From: Bacillota bacterium
GTDB lineage: Bacteria > Bacillota > UBA4882 > UBA10575
NCBI GenBank assembly: GCA_029782135.1
Contig: JAKOVI010000119.1
Location: forward strand, 1-63,835
Reading direction: 5' to 3'
DNA length: 63,835 bases
The notes beneath the pieces are model-generated. The model was not told the origin of the DNA. It made no database searches and saw only the letters and a program-made list of their open reading frames with translations. Shown piece by piece: positions 27,774 to 36,698 of the stretch. The number at the start of each line of letters is the position of its first letter. Position 1 is the stretch's first letter. A program made the position numbers and the translations under genes.

Positions 27774-27805
27774 GCCAAAACTCCTAATCCAGTATTGTAA
27801 GCGTC

Positions 27806-28849
27806 TTAGGCCTGTCCCTGCCTTCTTTTTGCTAAAAACTCCTTAATCGCTTCTGCCGCGCGCTCGGCAGCATGTCCATCCGGTTGATAGAAGATTTCTT
27901 CCCGGGCGGTCTTCCGCTCCTGCGCATAAGCCTCCGGGGCGGCGAACGCTTTTTCGACCGTCTTCCAAACTTCCCCTTTCTTCCGGACAACCGGACCACA
28001 CCGCCAGACCCAGGTCTTCAGCCGGCCAAAGGGGAACAAACGCGCATCCAGGAAAACGAGCGGCCGGTCAAAACTGAGGTATTCGTGGGAGACCGATGAA
28101 ATATCAGCGATTAGCAGATCGGCGGCCGCCATAATCGGTATGACATCATGGTCGTAACCCAGGAGCTTAATCCGTGGATTTTCTTCGGAAAGCTCTTTTA
28201 CCATCCGGTAGTTTTTCCGGTCATACCGCTTTGTGTTCGGATGCAGTTTAACAATGAGATTCTTACCGGCCGGCAGTTGAGAGAGGACTTCCCGCCCAAA
28301 CTTGGAAAGGCTGGTATTAAACTTGGCATCGCGCCAGGTCGGCGCATAAAGGATGGTCGGGAAAGCCGGGTCCAGGCCCAAATCCTTCACTGCTTGGTCC
28401 CGGTTGAATTCCCCCCGGAAAACGCGGTCGGCCTTCGGGTAACCAATCACCGCATAATTGCCATCTTTCAAGAGCCCCGCTTTCTTCATCACCCGGTAGG
28501 ACCTTTCCCCGGCCAACAGGAGGAGGTCATACTCGCGGACCTGGGGTTTAAGACCATAAGTTTTGTCGGAAGTCCCGTGGAAAACCTGAATATGCACGGT
28601 CTCAAAGTCGACATTCAAGTAACGCTTGGAATAGTCCGTCTGCACGATTGCTTCCGGCCGCAACTCCCGCAATCTCTGTTGTAATTCTTTCCGCGTAGGA
28701 TAATACTCCGCCGTCACTTCCGGATAATACTGATCCAAAATCGCTTTGGAGTCCGCACCGTCGGTGAGGACAATACCGCCCAACACCTTGGCGATGTAAA
28801 TAAAGGAGGGGATTTGGTGGATCGAGTTGTCCACGTAGTACACAATCAT
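27806..28849 (-). CDS. CDP-glycerol glycerophosphotransferase family protein
   Basis: 347 residues with the Glyphos_transf (TagB/TagF) fold: VHIQVFHGTSDKTYGLKPQV with the first catalytic His, TILYAPTWRDAKFNTS, LIVKLHPNTKRYD with the second His, and LLIADISSVSHEYLSFDRPLVF near the C-terminus. Family members transfer glycerol-phosphate or ribitol-phosphate in teichoic acid or capsule synthesis. In an LPS-bearing cell it more likely decorates an envelope polysaccharide, which is inferred. AGAAGGAAT precedes the ATG. It is followed by the MsbA-like gene. Confidence 0.88.
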   Translation of the reverse strand: MIVYYVDNSIHQIPSFIYIAKVLGGIVLTDGADSKAILDQYYPEVTAEYYPTRKELQQRLRELRPEAIVQTDYSKRYLNVDFETVHIQVFHGTSDKTYGLKPQVREYDLLLLAGERSYRVMKKAGLLKDGNYAVIGYPKADRVFRGEFNRDQAVKDLGLDPAFPTILYAPTWRDAKFNTSLSKFGREVLSQLPAGKNLIVKLHPNTKRYDRKNYRMVKELSEENPRIKLLGYDHDVIPIMAAADLLIADISSVSHEYLSFDRPLVFLDARLFPFGRLKTWVWRCGPVVRKKGEVWKTVEKAFAAPEAYAQERKTAREEIFYQPDGHAAERAAEAIKEFLAKRRQGQA

Positions 28850-29009
28850 TATTGATTCCTTCTTTCCGCACTCATTACTACCCGGTTAAATTTAAGATCT
28901 CCCGCTGTTTCCAGGTTTTATAATTCCGCACAAGGGGCAGACTACCAATGATTATCTTCGCTGTTTTCTTTTCCCAGGGATTCATCAGTTTAACGAAAGG
29001 AGTTAATCC

Positions 29010-29495
29010 ATGTCTGCGCAAGAAAAACCGGGTATCTGTATCATTCTCTTCAGCGGGGATCTGGACAAAGCCCTTTCCGCCCTGGCACTGGCCTGGACGG
29101 CAGCCGGTCAGGGGTACGAGGCGAATATCTTCTTCACGTTCTGGGGAATCGCCCTCCTCCGCAAGGAACGCGGCCACGCCCGCCACCCTCTGGAAAAACT
29201 CTTCAAACGGCTGCTCCCGGTTGGTCCCGCCCGTTTGGGGCTTTCCAAGATGAACTTCGGCGGCCTCGGCGGTTACCTGATGAAAAAACTGATCCGCCTC
29301 CGCGGAACCGAAACCGTTGACGAGCTTCTCGCCATGGCGATGGAACGAAAGGTCAGGTTTATCGCCTGCCGGGGAACCCTTGAAATGCTTGGCATCAAAG
29401 AATCCGAACTGCTGGAGTACGACCAATTAACCACCGGTGATGTCGAGACCTTCCTCACCCTGGCGGAAAAGTCCAGGATCCAGCTCTTTATCTAA
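29010..29495 (+). CDS. DsrE/DsrF-like (DrsE_2) protein
   Basis: 161 residues. The Rossmann-like opening GICIILFSGDLDKALSALAL, then YEANIFFTFWGIALLRKERG and the C-terminal VRFIACRGTLEMLGIKESEL with a conserved Cys, match the DsrE/F/DrsH-like family often found with sulfur-carrier or rhodanese proteins. No sulfur-trafficking gene is adjacent. A peripheral or sulfur-relay role is only a family-level guess. GAAAGGAG precedes the ATG. It lies divergent to the CDP-glycerol transferase gene. Confidence 0.84.
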   Translation: MSAQEKPGICIILFSGDLDKALSALALAWTAAGQGYEANIFFTFWGIALLRKERGHARHPLEKLFKRLLPVGPARLGLSKMNFGGLGGYLMKKLIRLRGTETVDELLAMAMERKVRFIACRGTLEMLGIKESELLEYDQLTTGDVETFLTLAEKSRIQLFI

Positions 29496-29726
29496 TCATC
29501 TTTCCAGCCAGAACGCCGGCGTGGAAAGAGGCCGCTCAGTTGAACATCACCCGAAACGGTATGCTCCCGGCGGCTCTCTTGATTCATAACTGATTATACC
29601 AGAGTCCCGTCAGAAAATAAACACGCAGGGGGGATTAACATCAGCTACGAGGGAAAAAACCTGAGTGATTTCGCGGAACTGCCAAGCCGCGATCTCTTTG
29701 CCAAAACCACTCCGTTCGCCGAATTT

Positions 29727-30896
29727 ATGGATGAAATGGCCGCCCACCAGTTCCACCACTGGGGCAGAATCCTCTCCAGCCCTTCGGAGCGGCGGGTGAT
29801 TATCCTTGACCGCTATACCAACCAGCCCCGCGAAATGATTATGATGGCGTCCAACAACTATCTGGGGCTGACAACCCACCCGGCCGTCATCGAAGCGGCG
29901 CGGAAAGCCTTGGAGAAATACGGGGCCGGCGCCGGGAGCGTCCCCTTGCTCGGCGGCACCCTTGACCTCCATAAGGAGCTCGAATATAAACTGGCCCGGA
30001 TGAAAGGCTGCGAGGATGCGGTCATCTTCACCTCCGGCTATTCCTCCAACGTTGGTTGTGTCTCCGCTTTGGTCCGGAAAGGCGATGTCGCAGTGAACGA
30101 CCGGCTCAACCATGCCAGTATTATTGACGGTTGCCGTCTCGCCGGGGGTGAGCTCCGGACTTTTAAACATAATGACCCGGAGAGCCTGGAGAAAGTCTTG
30201 CAATCATGCGAAGCGCAAGGCTTCATGGGCAAACTGGTTATTGTCGACGGTGTTTTCAGTATGGACGGCGACATCACCAATCTGCCGGCGATCAAAAAAA
30301 TCGCCGACCGCTACGGCGCCCGGCTTATGATCGATGAAGCCCATGCCACCGGTGTCATCGGGGAAAACGGCAGAGGGACCCCCGAACACTTCAAGATGGA
30401 AGGGGAGATTGATCTGGTCGCCGGGACGCTGAGTAAAGCCCTGGCCGTGGTCGGCGGCTTTGTGGCCTCTTCCAAAGAGGTCGTTAATTACCTACGCTTT
30501 TATGCCCGGTCCCACATGTTCTCGACCGCCCTGCCGCCGGCGGCGGCCGGCGCTTTAATCGCCGGGATTGACGTCATCCAAAACGAACCGGAATTACGGG
30601 CCAAACTCTGGCGGAACATCCGCTACATGCTTGCCAATTTAAGGCGGATGGGCTTTAATCTTGGCAACGCCGAAACTGCGATCATTCCGATCATCGTCGG
30701 TGACGAAACAAAACTGAAATTGATCAGTAGAGAAGTCCACCAAGCCGGGATCTTTGTCAACCCGGTCTACTATCCGGCAGTGCCGAAAAAACTCTCCCGC
30801 CTGCGCCTCTCCTTGATGGCCACCCACACCCAGGAAGACCTGGATGATACCCTGGCCGTCCTCGAAAAAGTGGGGAAAAAATACGGACTGATCTGA
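29727..30896 (+). CDS. PLP-dependent AONS/KBL-family acyltransferase
   Basis: Alpha-oxoamine synthase fold: SNNYLGLTTHP, AGSVPLLGGTLDLHKELE, VIFTSGYSSNVG, MIDEAHATGVIGENGRG, and the PLP lysine in VAGTLSKALAVVGG. Family members condense an amino acid with an acyl-CoA (8-amino-7-oxononanoate, 2-amino-3-ketobutyrate, or ketosphinganine). I cannot tell which substrate. No bio genes are near. 389 residues from the first ATG (29727), which lacks a ribosome binding site. The frame reads well upstream to 29640, where AGGGGGG precedes an ATC, so the real protein is probably about 418 residues (see findings). It ends one base from the convergent isomerase gene. Confidence 0.88.
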   Translation: MDEMAAHQFHHWGRILSSPSERRVIILDRYTNQPREMIMMASNNYLGLTTHPAVIEAARKALEKYGAGAGSVPLLGGTLDLHKELEYKLARMKGCEDAVIFTSGYSSNVGCVSALVRKGDVAVNDRLNHASIIDGCRLAGGELRTFKHNDPESLEKVLQSCEAQGFMGKLVIVDGVFSMDGDITNLPAIKKIADRYGARLMIDEAHATGVIGENGRGTPEHFKMEGEIDLVAGTLSKALAVVGGFVASSKEVVNYLRFYARSHMFSTALPPAAAGALIAGIDVIQNEPELRAKLWRNIRYMLANLRRMGFNLGNAETAIIPIIVGDETKLKLISREVHQAGIFVNPVYYPAVPKKLSRLRLSLMATHTQEDLDDTLAVLEKVGKKYGLI

Positions 30897-30897
30897 C

Positions 30898-31719
30898 TTA
30901 CCGGGCCACCTTTTTTTGCAAACGCCGAAAAGCACAGATAAAATGAGGGATCGCCAAAGACGGCCCCTCCAGGGCCGGTTCGCGGAGCTTGTTCCATTCA
31001 AAAGCAAACCAACCCTGGTACCCCCCGTGTAACAGCGTCAAAAGCTCCGCGAACGGCAGATCCCCCTCACCGAAGAGGCGGTACTGAACCCGTTCGCCAT
31101 CCCAAATCGAATCCTTCAACTGTATGTATTTAATCTGGCCTTGCAGCCGGCCCCAAGTTTCGGCAAAACTTTCCTTCCCAAAACGGTAGGTATGGTGAAC
31201 ATCCCAGGCTACGCCGACCGCGGGATGGTCAAGCCTTTCCTGAAGGGCCGCCAGACGGGCCGTATCCGTATAGACCCCATTTGTCTTGATGAGGACATAA
31301 ACCCCGTGGTCGATCGCAAAATCCCCTAGCTCCATCAAGGCATCCAAAACCAATTGGTCACTGACCTCCCCGCCGGGTCCCGCTTCCTGGTCCCCACGTA
31401 CAAGGACATAATCGACTCCTAATTCCGCCGCCAGCTTAATATAGGCCTTTACTTCTTCGAGGTACGCCTTCCGCTGCCCGGCTTCTCCCGTCTGCAGCAG
31501 AGCGCCGGTCGAGAGTGCGGAGATCTGTAAGCGAATCTTATCCAACTGCTGTTTCGTCCGGGGCAATTGTTTGGGGAGAAACGGAGCGGCGGACGGAAGA
31601 AAAGGTTCGTGCTTCGACCCGTGGAGTTCAACTCCTTGGTAACCCAGTTCAACGGCGGTCGCCTGCACTTCCGTCCAGGTCCAGTCTGGACAAGCCAGGG
31701 TAGAAAAGCTTAACTTCAT
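30898..31719 (-). CDS. Sugar phosphate isomerase/epimerase-like TIM-barrel protein (AP_endonuc_2)
   Basis: 273 residues from the ATG at 31719, preceded by GGAGGGATC. It has the xylose-isomerase-like TIM barrel (MKLSFSTLACPDWTWTEVQA; ELGYQGVELHGSKHEPFLPS; VDYVLVRGDQ; VGVAWDVHHTYRFGKES; IQLKDSIWDGERVQYRLFGE; GWFAFEWNKLREP). Metal-binding His, Glu and Asp residues are in place. The family interconverts sugars or inositol derivatives. The exact substrate is not readable from the sequence. Confidence 0.82.
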   Translation of the reverse strand: MKLSFSTLACPDWTWTEVQATAVELGYQGVELHGSKHEPFLPSAAPFLPKQLPRTKQQLDKIRLQISALSTGALLQTGEAGQRKAYLEEVKAYIKLAAELGVDYVLVRGDQEAGPGGEVSDQLVLDALMELGDFAIDHGVYVLIKTNGVYTDTARLAALQERLDHPAVGVAWDVHHTYRFGKESFAETWGRLQGQIKYIQLKDSIWDGERVQYRLFGEGDLPFAELLTLLHGGYQGWFAFEWNKLREPALEGPSLAIPHFICAFRRLQKKVAR

Positions 31720-31917
31720 CAAGATCCCTCCGGTTTCCAAGCTTCGTGTTGGCCCTACGTGATCAAATCCCGTTATATTGTATTGGGAGATGAGTTCCAG
31801 GGCGCCACAAAAAGCCCCTTATTGGTTAATACCGGTTTGTCCTCTTGCAAAGATTATTTTATCTTTTTCCCCTGGCCGATGCAAGGCTGAACCACCGGGC
31901 GACAAAGGCTCAATCAC

Positions 31918-31945
31918 AAAGAGACAGCCTAGCGGCTGTCTCTTT
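31918..31945 (-). terminator. Hairpin downstream of the SASP gene
   Basis: A perfect 12-bp stem, AAAGAGACAGCC (31918-31929) with GGCTGTCTCTTT (31934-31945), with a TAGC loop. It lies 26 bp beyond the SASP stop. The T tract on the minus strand is short. Confidence 0.75.
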
Positions 31946-31971
31946 GTAAAACTATTGTTAAGTAGAGTCTT

Positions 31972-32295
31972 TTAATAATGTTGGTTTAAGTTGTTGAGAT
32001 TCAAGTTAGGATTGGTAGTATTCTGCTGATTCGACTGTGCTATCCCGGCGCGGAACCCGGCTTGAACATTGGCGACCGCCTGCTGGGAAAGGGTCCTCTC
32101 CGCAGCCTCGATCATCCGTTTGACCATATGACCTCCGATCGCGCCACAGTCCCGGGCCGTCATATAGCCCCAGTAATCGCCCTGAATCGGAGAAGTATCG
32201 ATATTTAATTCCTTGGAGATCTCGTACTTCATCTGATCAAGGGCCTTTTTCGCCTGGGCATAGACTAAGGTATTCCTTTTTTGACCTGCAGCCAT
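31972..32295 (-). CDS. Alpha/beta-type small acid-soluble spore protein
   Basis: DNA-coating protein made in the forespore. 107 residues from the ATG at 32295, which follows AAAGGAGG. The two conserved helices are visible: LVYAQAKKALDQMKYEISKE and the DNA-binding motif YMTARDCGAIGGHMVKRMIE. It is longer than B. subtilis SspA-type proteins because of a Gln/Asn-rich tail (QSNQQNTTNPNLNLNNLN). A typical GPR protease site is not clear. No convincing sigma-G promoter was found. Confidence 0.92.
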   Translation of the reverse strand: MAAGQKRNTLVYAQAKKALDQMKYEISKELNIDTSPIQGDYWGYMTARDCGAIGGHMVKRMIEAAERTLSQQAVANVQAGFRAGIAQSNQQNTTNPNLNLNNLNQHY

Positions 32296-32495
32296 TTTCT
32301 GAGCCTCCTTTCTAAATGCTCTACTCATAATCTCCCCAGCTAAATCAGGTTATAAACAGTTAATTCTTTGGAATAGCGGTTTATGCTGCCGTCACTGCCA
32401 ATGCCTGTTTTCACAACCCTTTGTCCCAAAACATAAAATGGTTTGCCGGTTAAAGTAGGGGTTGTCAAGTTTTAATTGTTCAAGGAGGCGAGGAG

Positions 32496-33908
32496 ATGAA
32501 TAAATGGCATCATCTGGCGCAACAGGAGATCATCGGGCTCCATACCAAAGTCCCCCTGCTCCAAGGCGGGCAAACCCGCTACATCAATCTTGATAATGCC
32601 GCCACCACACCGCCGCTGCGCACGGTCACCCGCGCCGTTCTGTCTTTTCTCCCCTGGTATTCCAGTGTCCACCGGGGTTTTGGTTATAAATCCCAGCTTT
32701 CCACCGAGCTTTACGCCCGGGCCCGGCAACTGGTGCTCAACTTTTTTGGCGCCGATCCGCGGAAATATACGGCTTTATTCGTCAAAAACACCAGTGAAGG
32801 CCTGAATAAACTGGCCCACCGTTTACCGGTGAGCAGGGAGGAGGTACTCTCCAGTTGGATGGAGCACCACTCCAACGACCTTCCCTGGCGCCTCCGCAAA
32901 CAGGCAAGATTCATTGAACTGACTCCGGAGGGCACTTTGGACCTCGGCGACTTGGAAACCAAATTAAAGACCAGCCATCCACGGATTAGACTGATTACCG
33001 TCTGTGGCGCCTCCAACGTCACCGGGGTCGTCAACCCGCTGCAGACGATTACGGAACTCGCCCATTATTACGGAGCCGAGCTGGCCGTCGACGCCGCCCA
33101 ATTGGCGCCGCACTTCCCGATGAAACTGGCCGGACCGCGCGGTGCCATCGACTATCTTGCCCTCTCCGCCCATAAAATGTATGCGCCGTTTGGCACAGGC
33201 GTCTTGATCGGCCCCCACGCCGCCTTCCGCACCGGCATCCCGGACGAAGTGGGCGGCGGGACCGTCCTTGCCTGTTCCCGCGAACAAGTAATCTTTGCCC
33301 CGCCCCCGGAGCGCGACGAAGCCGGTACCCCCAATTTAATCGGGGCCTATGCCCTTGCGGTTGCCCTGCAGTGGTTCGCGCAGCACGACCTGGCCAGCCT
33401 GGCCAGACACGAGGACCAGTTGACTCGTTATGCCTTTTCCCGCCTCCAAACCGTCCCCGGGCTCGTGCTGTACGGCCCTTCCCCCGACCGCTATCCGCGC
33501 ATCGGGGTGATCAGCTTTAACATGGAAGGGATTCCCCACGGTCTGGTCGCCGCCTATCTATCATTTGAAGCCGGAATCGGCGTCCGCCATGGTTGTTTTT
33601 GCGCCCGCCCGTACGTCCATCATTTATTAAGGTTAACCAAAGCCGAAATTAGTTTTTATGAAAATCTCGCCAGAGCCGGGAAGAAATGCGAGCTTCCCGG
33701 GATGGTCCGGATCAGTTTCGGCTTCTATAACACGAGGGAAGAGATTGACCTTTTGATTGACGCCCTCAAAACCTTACGTGCGGAGGAGAAACAAATAAAA
33801 AACCGGTACCGGATTGATCCGGTAACCGGTGAATACCTGCCGACCACTGGGAGGGTTAAAATGTTCATTGCCCAACATGCCGCCGACCTGTTTAAGCTTC
33901 GGACTTAA
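32496..33908 (+). CDS. Class V aminotransferase, cysteine desulfurase-like
   Basis: 470 residues of the fold-type I PLP family: INLDNAATTPP at the start, HRGFGYKSQLSTELY, NTSEGLNKLAHRL, ASNVTGVVNPLQTI, the PLP lysine in LALSAHKMYAPFGTGVLIG, and a late Cys loop (GVRHGCFCARPYVHHLL) like SufS/CsdA-type desulfurases. It is longer than SufS (~406) by an extended tail after residue 420. No iron-sulfur assembly gene is near. Its 3' end overlaps the convergent pgsA by 17 bases. GGAGGCGAGG precedes the ATG. Confidence 0.87.
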   Translation: MNKWHHLAQQEIIGLHTKVPLLQGGQTRYINLDNAATTPPLRTVTRAVLSFLPWYSSVHRGFGYKSQLSTELYARARQLVLNFFGADPRKYTALFVKNTSEGLNKLAHRLPVSREEVLSSWMEHHSNDLPWRLRKQARFIELTPEGTLDLGDLETKLKTSHPRIRLITVCGASNVTGVVNPLQTITELAHYYGAELAVDAAQLAPHFPMKLAGPRGAIDYLALSAHKMYAPFGTGVLIGPHAAFRTGIPDEVGGGTVLACSREQVIFAPPPERDEAGTPNLIGAYALAVALQWFAQHDLASLARHEDQLTRYAFSRLQTVPGLVLYGPSPDRYPRIGVISFNMEGIPHGLVAAYLSFEAGIGVRHGCFCARPYVHHLLRLTKAEISFYENLARAGKKCELPGMVRISFGFYNTREEIDLLIDALKTLRAEEKQIKNRYRIDPVTGEYLPTTGRVKMFIAQHAADLFKLRT

Positions 33909-34419
33909 AAATCCCGCTCCATTTGCGCAAATAATCAATTCCTGAGTAGATGGTGAAAAAGACCGCCGCATAAAGCATGATTTCTGCGCCGGGCAGGGAT
34001 AGAATGATCATAATGATCGCGATAATCTGGGTAAAGGTTTTGATTTTACCCCAAATTCCGGCGCCGACGGAAATTCCTTTCTTCTGCGCCAGGGGGCGGA
34101 GGATGGTGATCATGATCTCCCGTCCAAAAATCACCGCCACGATCCAGCCGCTCACCTTGCCAAGCATAAACAGGCTATAGAGCGCGCTGCCCACCAAAAT
34201 CTTGTCAGCCAGGGGGTCAAAGGACTTCCCAAACGGAGTCGACTCATTCCGCCGCCGGGCGATATAACCATCAAGCCCATCGGTTAAAGCGGCAGCAATA
34301 AAAATACCCGCGGCAAACCATTCCCGCCGGGCAATGGGGAGAAAAAGAAAAGCAATACAGACTGGGGTCAGAATAATCCGTAAAAGAGTCAAGTAGTCCG
34401 CCGGTTTTAGTTTCATCAT
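33892..34419 (-). CDS. pgsA: CDP-diacylglycerol--glycerol-3-phosphate 3-phosphatidyltransferase
   Basis: Membrane enzyme making phosphatidylglycerol-phosphate. 175 residues with several membrane segments and the CDP-alcohol phosphotransferase motif in full: DGLDGYIAR followed by GKSFDPLADK, the expected D-x2-D-G-x2-A-R-x8-G-x3-D-x3-D. The N-terminus (LTLLRIILTPVCIAFL) is typical for PgsA. The next minus-strand gene upstream in the window is the rimO group, with a 60-bp gap between the gene bodies. Confidence 0.93.
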   Translation of the reverse strand: MMKLKPADYLTLLRIILTPVCIAFLFLPIARREWFAAGIFIAAALTDGLDGYIARRRNESTPFGKSFDPLADKILVGSALYSLFMLGKVSGWIVAVIFGREIMITILRPLAQKKGISVGAGIWGKIKTFTQIIAIIMIILSLPGAEIMLYAAVFFTIYSGIDYLRKWSGIFKSEA

Positions 34420-34479
34420 TTGCTCACCACATTTGATTTAGTGTCTTAGCTTAGTTTCGACGTTAACGATGGTTTTCCT

Positions 34480-35820
34480 TTAGGGGTTTTTAATTCGCGC
34501 ATAAATCTCATAGACATCTGCGCCGGTGACCACCGCCCGGACAAACGAACCGGGTTGAAGCCTTCGCGCCTCCGCACCCTCACCATCCAATTTAATTATC
34601 CCGTCAATCTCAGGCGCTTCCCGGTAAGACCGGCCGACCCAACCGTTGTCATCTTCCTTCTCCAACAGCACCATGATCTCCCTGCCGATCAGCTCCCGGT
34701 TTTTCTGGAAAGAGATCGCCTGTTGCTCCTGGATTAATTGGCGAGCCCGCCTTTTCCTGGTCGCCGGGTGCACCTGGGGCTTGATCTTCGCCGCTGCGGT
34801 CCCTGCTTCCCGGTAATAAGGGAAGGTGCCCACCCAATCCAATTGGTATTCTCTTAAAAAGGCCAGCAGTTCGTTGAATTCTTCTTCCGTTTCCCCCGGG
34901 TACCCCAGAATAAAAGTCGACCGCAGGGCGATGTCAGGAAGGTACGCACGAATCTTCACGATCAGTTCTTTAATCTCCCTGGTCGTTGTTTTCCGCCCCA
35001 TCCTCCGCAAAACCCGGTCATTAATGTGCTGCAGCGGAAGATCCAGATAGTGGCAGATGTGCTTCGCTTCTTTGAATACCGTCAGCAAGCGGTCATCAAT
35101 CCGGGATGGATAAGTATACATGAGCCTGATCCAAAACTCCCCGTCGAGCTTGTCGAGGTTGGAAAGCAACTGCGGCAGATCAAATTCCCCCCCGGAGTCA
35201 GTCCCGTAGGCCGTAGTATCCTGCGCCACCAGGATAATCTCCTTCACCCCGCGGGCTAAAAGCTGTTTCACCTCGGCTTCGATCGCTTCCGGCCGGCGGC
35301 TGCGGTACCTCCCTTTTAACTGCGGGATAATACAATACAAGCAACGGTGGTCGCAGCCCTCGGCAATCTTCACATACGCCAGGAAAGGAGCTGTACTGAG
35401 CGGCCGTTCCTGGTCCGCGGGCGGGAGCCAACCACCCTCGGTCTCGGCGACAAAGATCTCCTCCGGCTTCGCCCCGAGGGCAGCGGTGACCAGCTCCGGA
35501 AGCCTGGAATAATCACCCGTTCCCAACCATAAATCGACTTCCGGGATGGCTTTCGCCAGTTTCTCCTTATATCTTTGGGCCAAACAGCCCACCACAACCA
35601 ACAACCGGCATTTTTCTTCTTTATACTGGGCAAACTCCAAAATCGTATCGATTGATTCCTGCGTCGCCGGCTGAATAAAGGCGCAGGTATTAATCACTAA
35701 AACCTCGGCCTCTTCAGGCGCCGGCGTCAGCGTAAACCCCGCCTCGTTCATCAAGCCAATCATATAGTCCGTATCCACTTGGTTCTTCGGACAACCAAGC
35801 GAAATCCAACCAATCTTCAT
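34480..35820 (-). CDS. rimO: Ribosomal protein S12 methylthiotransferase RimO
   Basis: Radical-SAM enzyme adding a methylthio group to an aspartate of ribosomal protein S12. 446 residues from the ATG at 35820. UPF0004 domain first (IGWISLGCPKNQVDTDYM, with further cluster Cys in INTCAFIQPA and VVGCLAQRY), the radical-SAM CxxxCxxC in EGCDHRCLYCIIPQLKGRYR, and a C-terminal TRAM domain. LGCPKN and the IIPQ context separate RimO from MiaB. A GTG at 35832 is a possible alternative start. Confidence 0.95.
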   Translation of the reverse strand: MKIGWISLGCPKNQVDTDYMIGLMNEAGFTLTPAPEEAEVLVINTCAFIQPATQESIDTILEFAQYKEEKCRLLVVVGCLAQRYKEKLAKAIPEVDLWLGTGDYSRLPELVTAALGAKPEEIFVAETEGGWLPPADQERPLSTAPFLAYVKIAEGCDHRCLYCIIPQLKGRYRSRRPEAIEAEVKQLLARGVKEIILVAQDTTAYGTDSGGEFDLPQLLSNLDKLDGEFWIRLMYTYPSRIDDRLLTVFKEAKHICHYLDLPLQHINDRVLRRMGRKTTTREIKELIVKIRAYLPDIALRSTFILGYPGETEEEFNELLAFLREYQLDWVGTFPYYREAGTAAAKIKPQVHPATRKRRARQLIQEQQAISFQKNRELIGREIMVLLEKEDDNGWVGRSYREAPEIDGIIKLDGEGAEARRLQPGSFVRAVVTGADVYEIYARIKNP

Positions 35821-35876
35821 TCCCTCAATCACTCCGTCTATTTCTACGGTTACCGTCTCATCCCGTGCTCAATACG

Positions 35877-36033
35877 CAAACTGCCGGAACTGTACGTTCG
35901 CCAACCATGTACAAACTACCAGAACTTGTCCTTTCTCTGCTCATCCGAACAACCGGAGCTTGTCCACGAACTTTATACAAACTGCCGGAGCTATTCCGTT
36001 CACGGGCTTTCCACAAACGATCCGAGCTTTGAC
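35877..36033. repeat. Five degenerate ~35-bp direct repeats
   Basis: Related segments start at 35877, 35912, 35947, 35978 and 36014 with cores CAAACTGCCGGAACTG, CAAACTACCAGAACTTGTCC, GAACAACCGGAGCTTGTCC, CAAACTGCCGGAGCTATTCC and CAAACGATCCGAGCTTTGAC. Spacing is 35, 35, 31 and 36 bp. They fill the gap between the transglycosylase gene and rimO. Function unknown. Confidence 0.6.
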
Positions 36034-36083
36034 GTATTCTTCCGGCCGTTAATTTCCCTTTTAATCCCCGGCAAGACGTCCTT

Positions 36084-36650
36084 TTAATAAAGGTACCGGT
36101 AGAGGTAATAAGTGCGCATGATTTTCGTCACGTACCGCCGGGTTTCCAGGTAGGGAATCCGGTGCAGATCGTTGACCTTCCCCTCCCAGGCGCCGCTCGC
36201 CAGCCACTCTTTAACCTTGGGCCACCCGGCGTTATATGCGGCCAGGACCAACACCCGGTCTCCGTTAAACTCCCGGAATAAAAAGGCCAGATACCAGATG
36301 CCCAGCTTTATATTGACCTCCGGATCGTAAAGGTCGTCCACCTGATGGTTCAAACCTTTTTGCTCAATTACCCATGAGGCCGTCTCCGGCATCAATTGCA
36401 TTAATCCTCTGGCGCCGCGGCGTGACTCCGCATCAGGCTTAAACTTGCTTTCGACATAAATCAGTGCGGCGACCAGTTGCGGGTCGACCCCCGCATATTC
36501 GGCATTCATCTCAACGATTTCCCGGTAAGGAAAAGGGAAAAGTAAACGGCAAAGCGGTTTATGAAAAAGCATAACCCCGCCGATCGCGACGACCAGCAGC
36601 AGGAAGAGAAGCCGGCGTTTACTAAGGATGATAATAATCGCGCTCACCAC
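36084..36650 (-). CDS. Membrane-anchored lytic transglycosylase (Slt/MltE-like)
   Basis: Cleaves peptidoglycan glycan strands. 188 residues: one N-terminal membrane anchor (LLFLLLVVAIGGVMLFHKPL), then a lysozyme-like SLT domain with the catalytic Glu in ALIYVESKFKPDAES, the GLMQLMPETASWV motif and LAAYNAGWPKVKEWL. The start is probably GTG at 36650. It lies downstream of coaE on the minus strand. Confidence 0.93.
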   Translation of the reverse strand: MVSAIIIILSKRRLLFLLLVVAIGGVMLFHKPLCRLLFPFPYREIVEMNAEYAGVDPQLVAALIYVESKFKPDAESRRGARGLMQLMPETASWVIEQKGLNHQVDDLYDPEVNIKLGIWYLAFLFREFNGDRVLVLAAYNAGWPKVKEWLASGAWEGKVNDLHRIPYLETRRYVTKIMRTYYLYRYLY

Positions 36651-36698
36651 CCGAAGACTTTACTTTTCACCATTTTATGCCGGAAAAACTAGAATATA

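Noticed and set aside
29499-29529. Hairpin TCTTTCCA/TGGAAAGA behind the DsrE-like gene as a terminator
   Set aside because: The stem has a long 15-base loop and no T run follows, so termination is not supported.
35779-36087. 102-codon plus-strand frame over the 35-bp repeats
   Set aside because: The repeats are not kept in one frame (spacing 35, 35, 31, 36), there is no ribosome binding site, and it overlaps rimO antisense.
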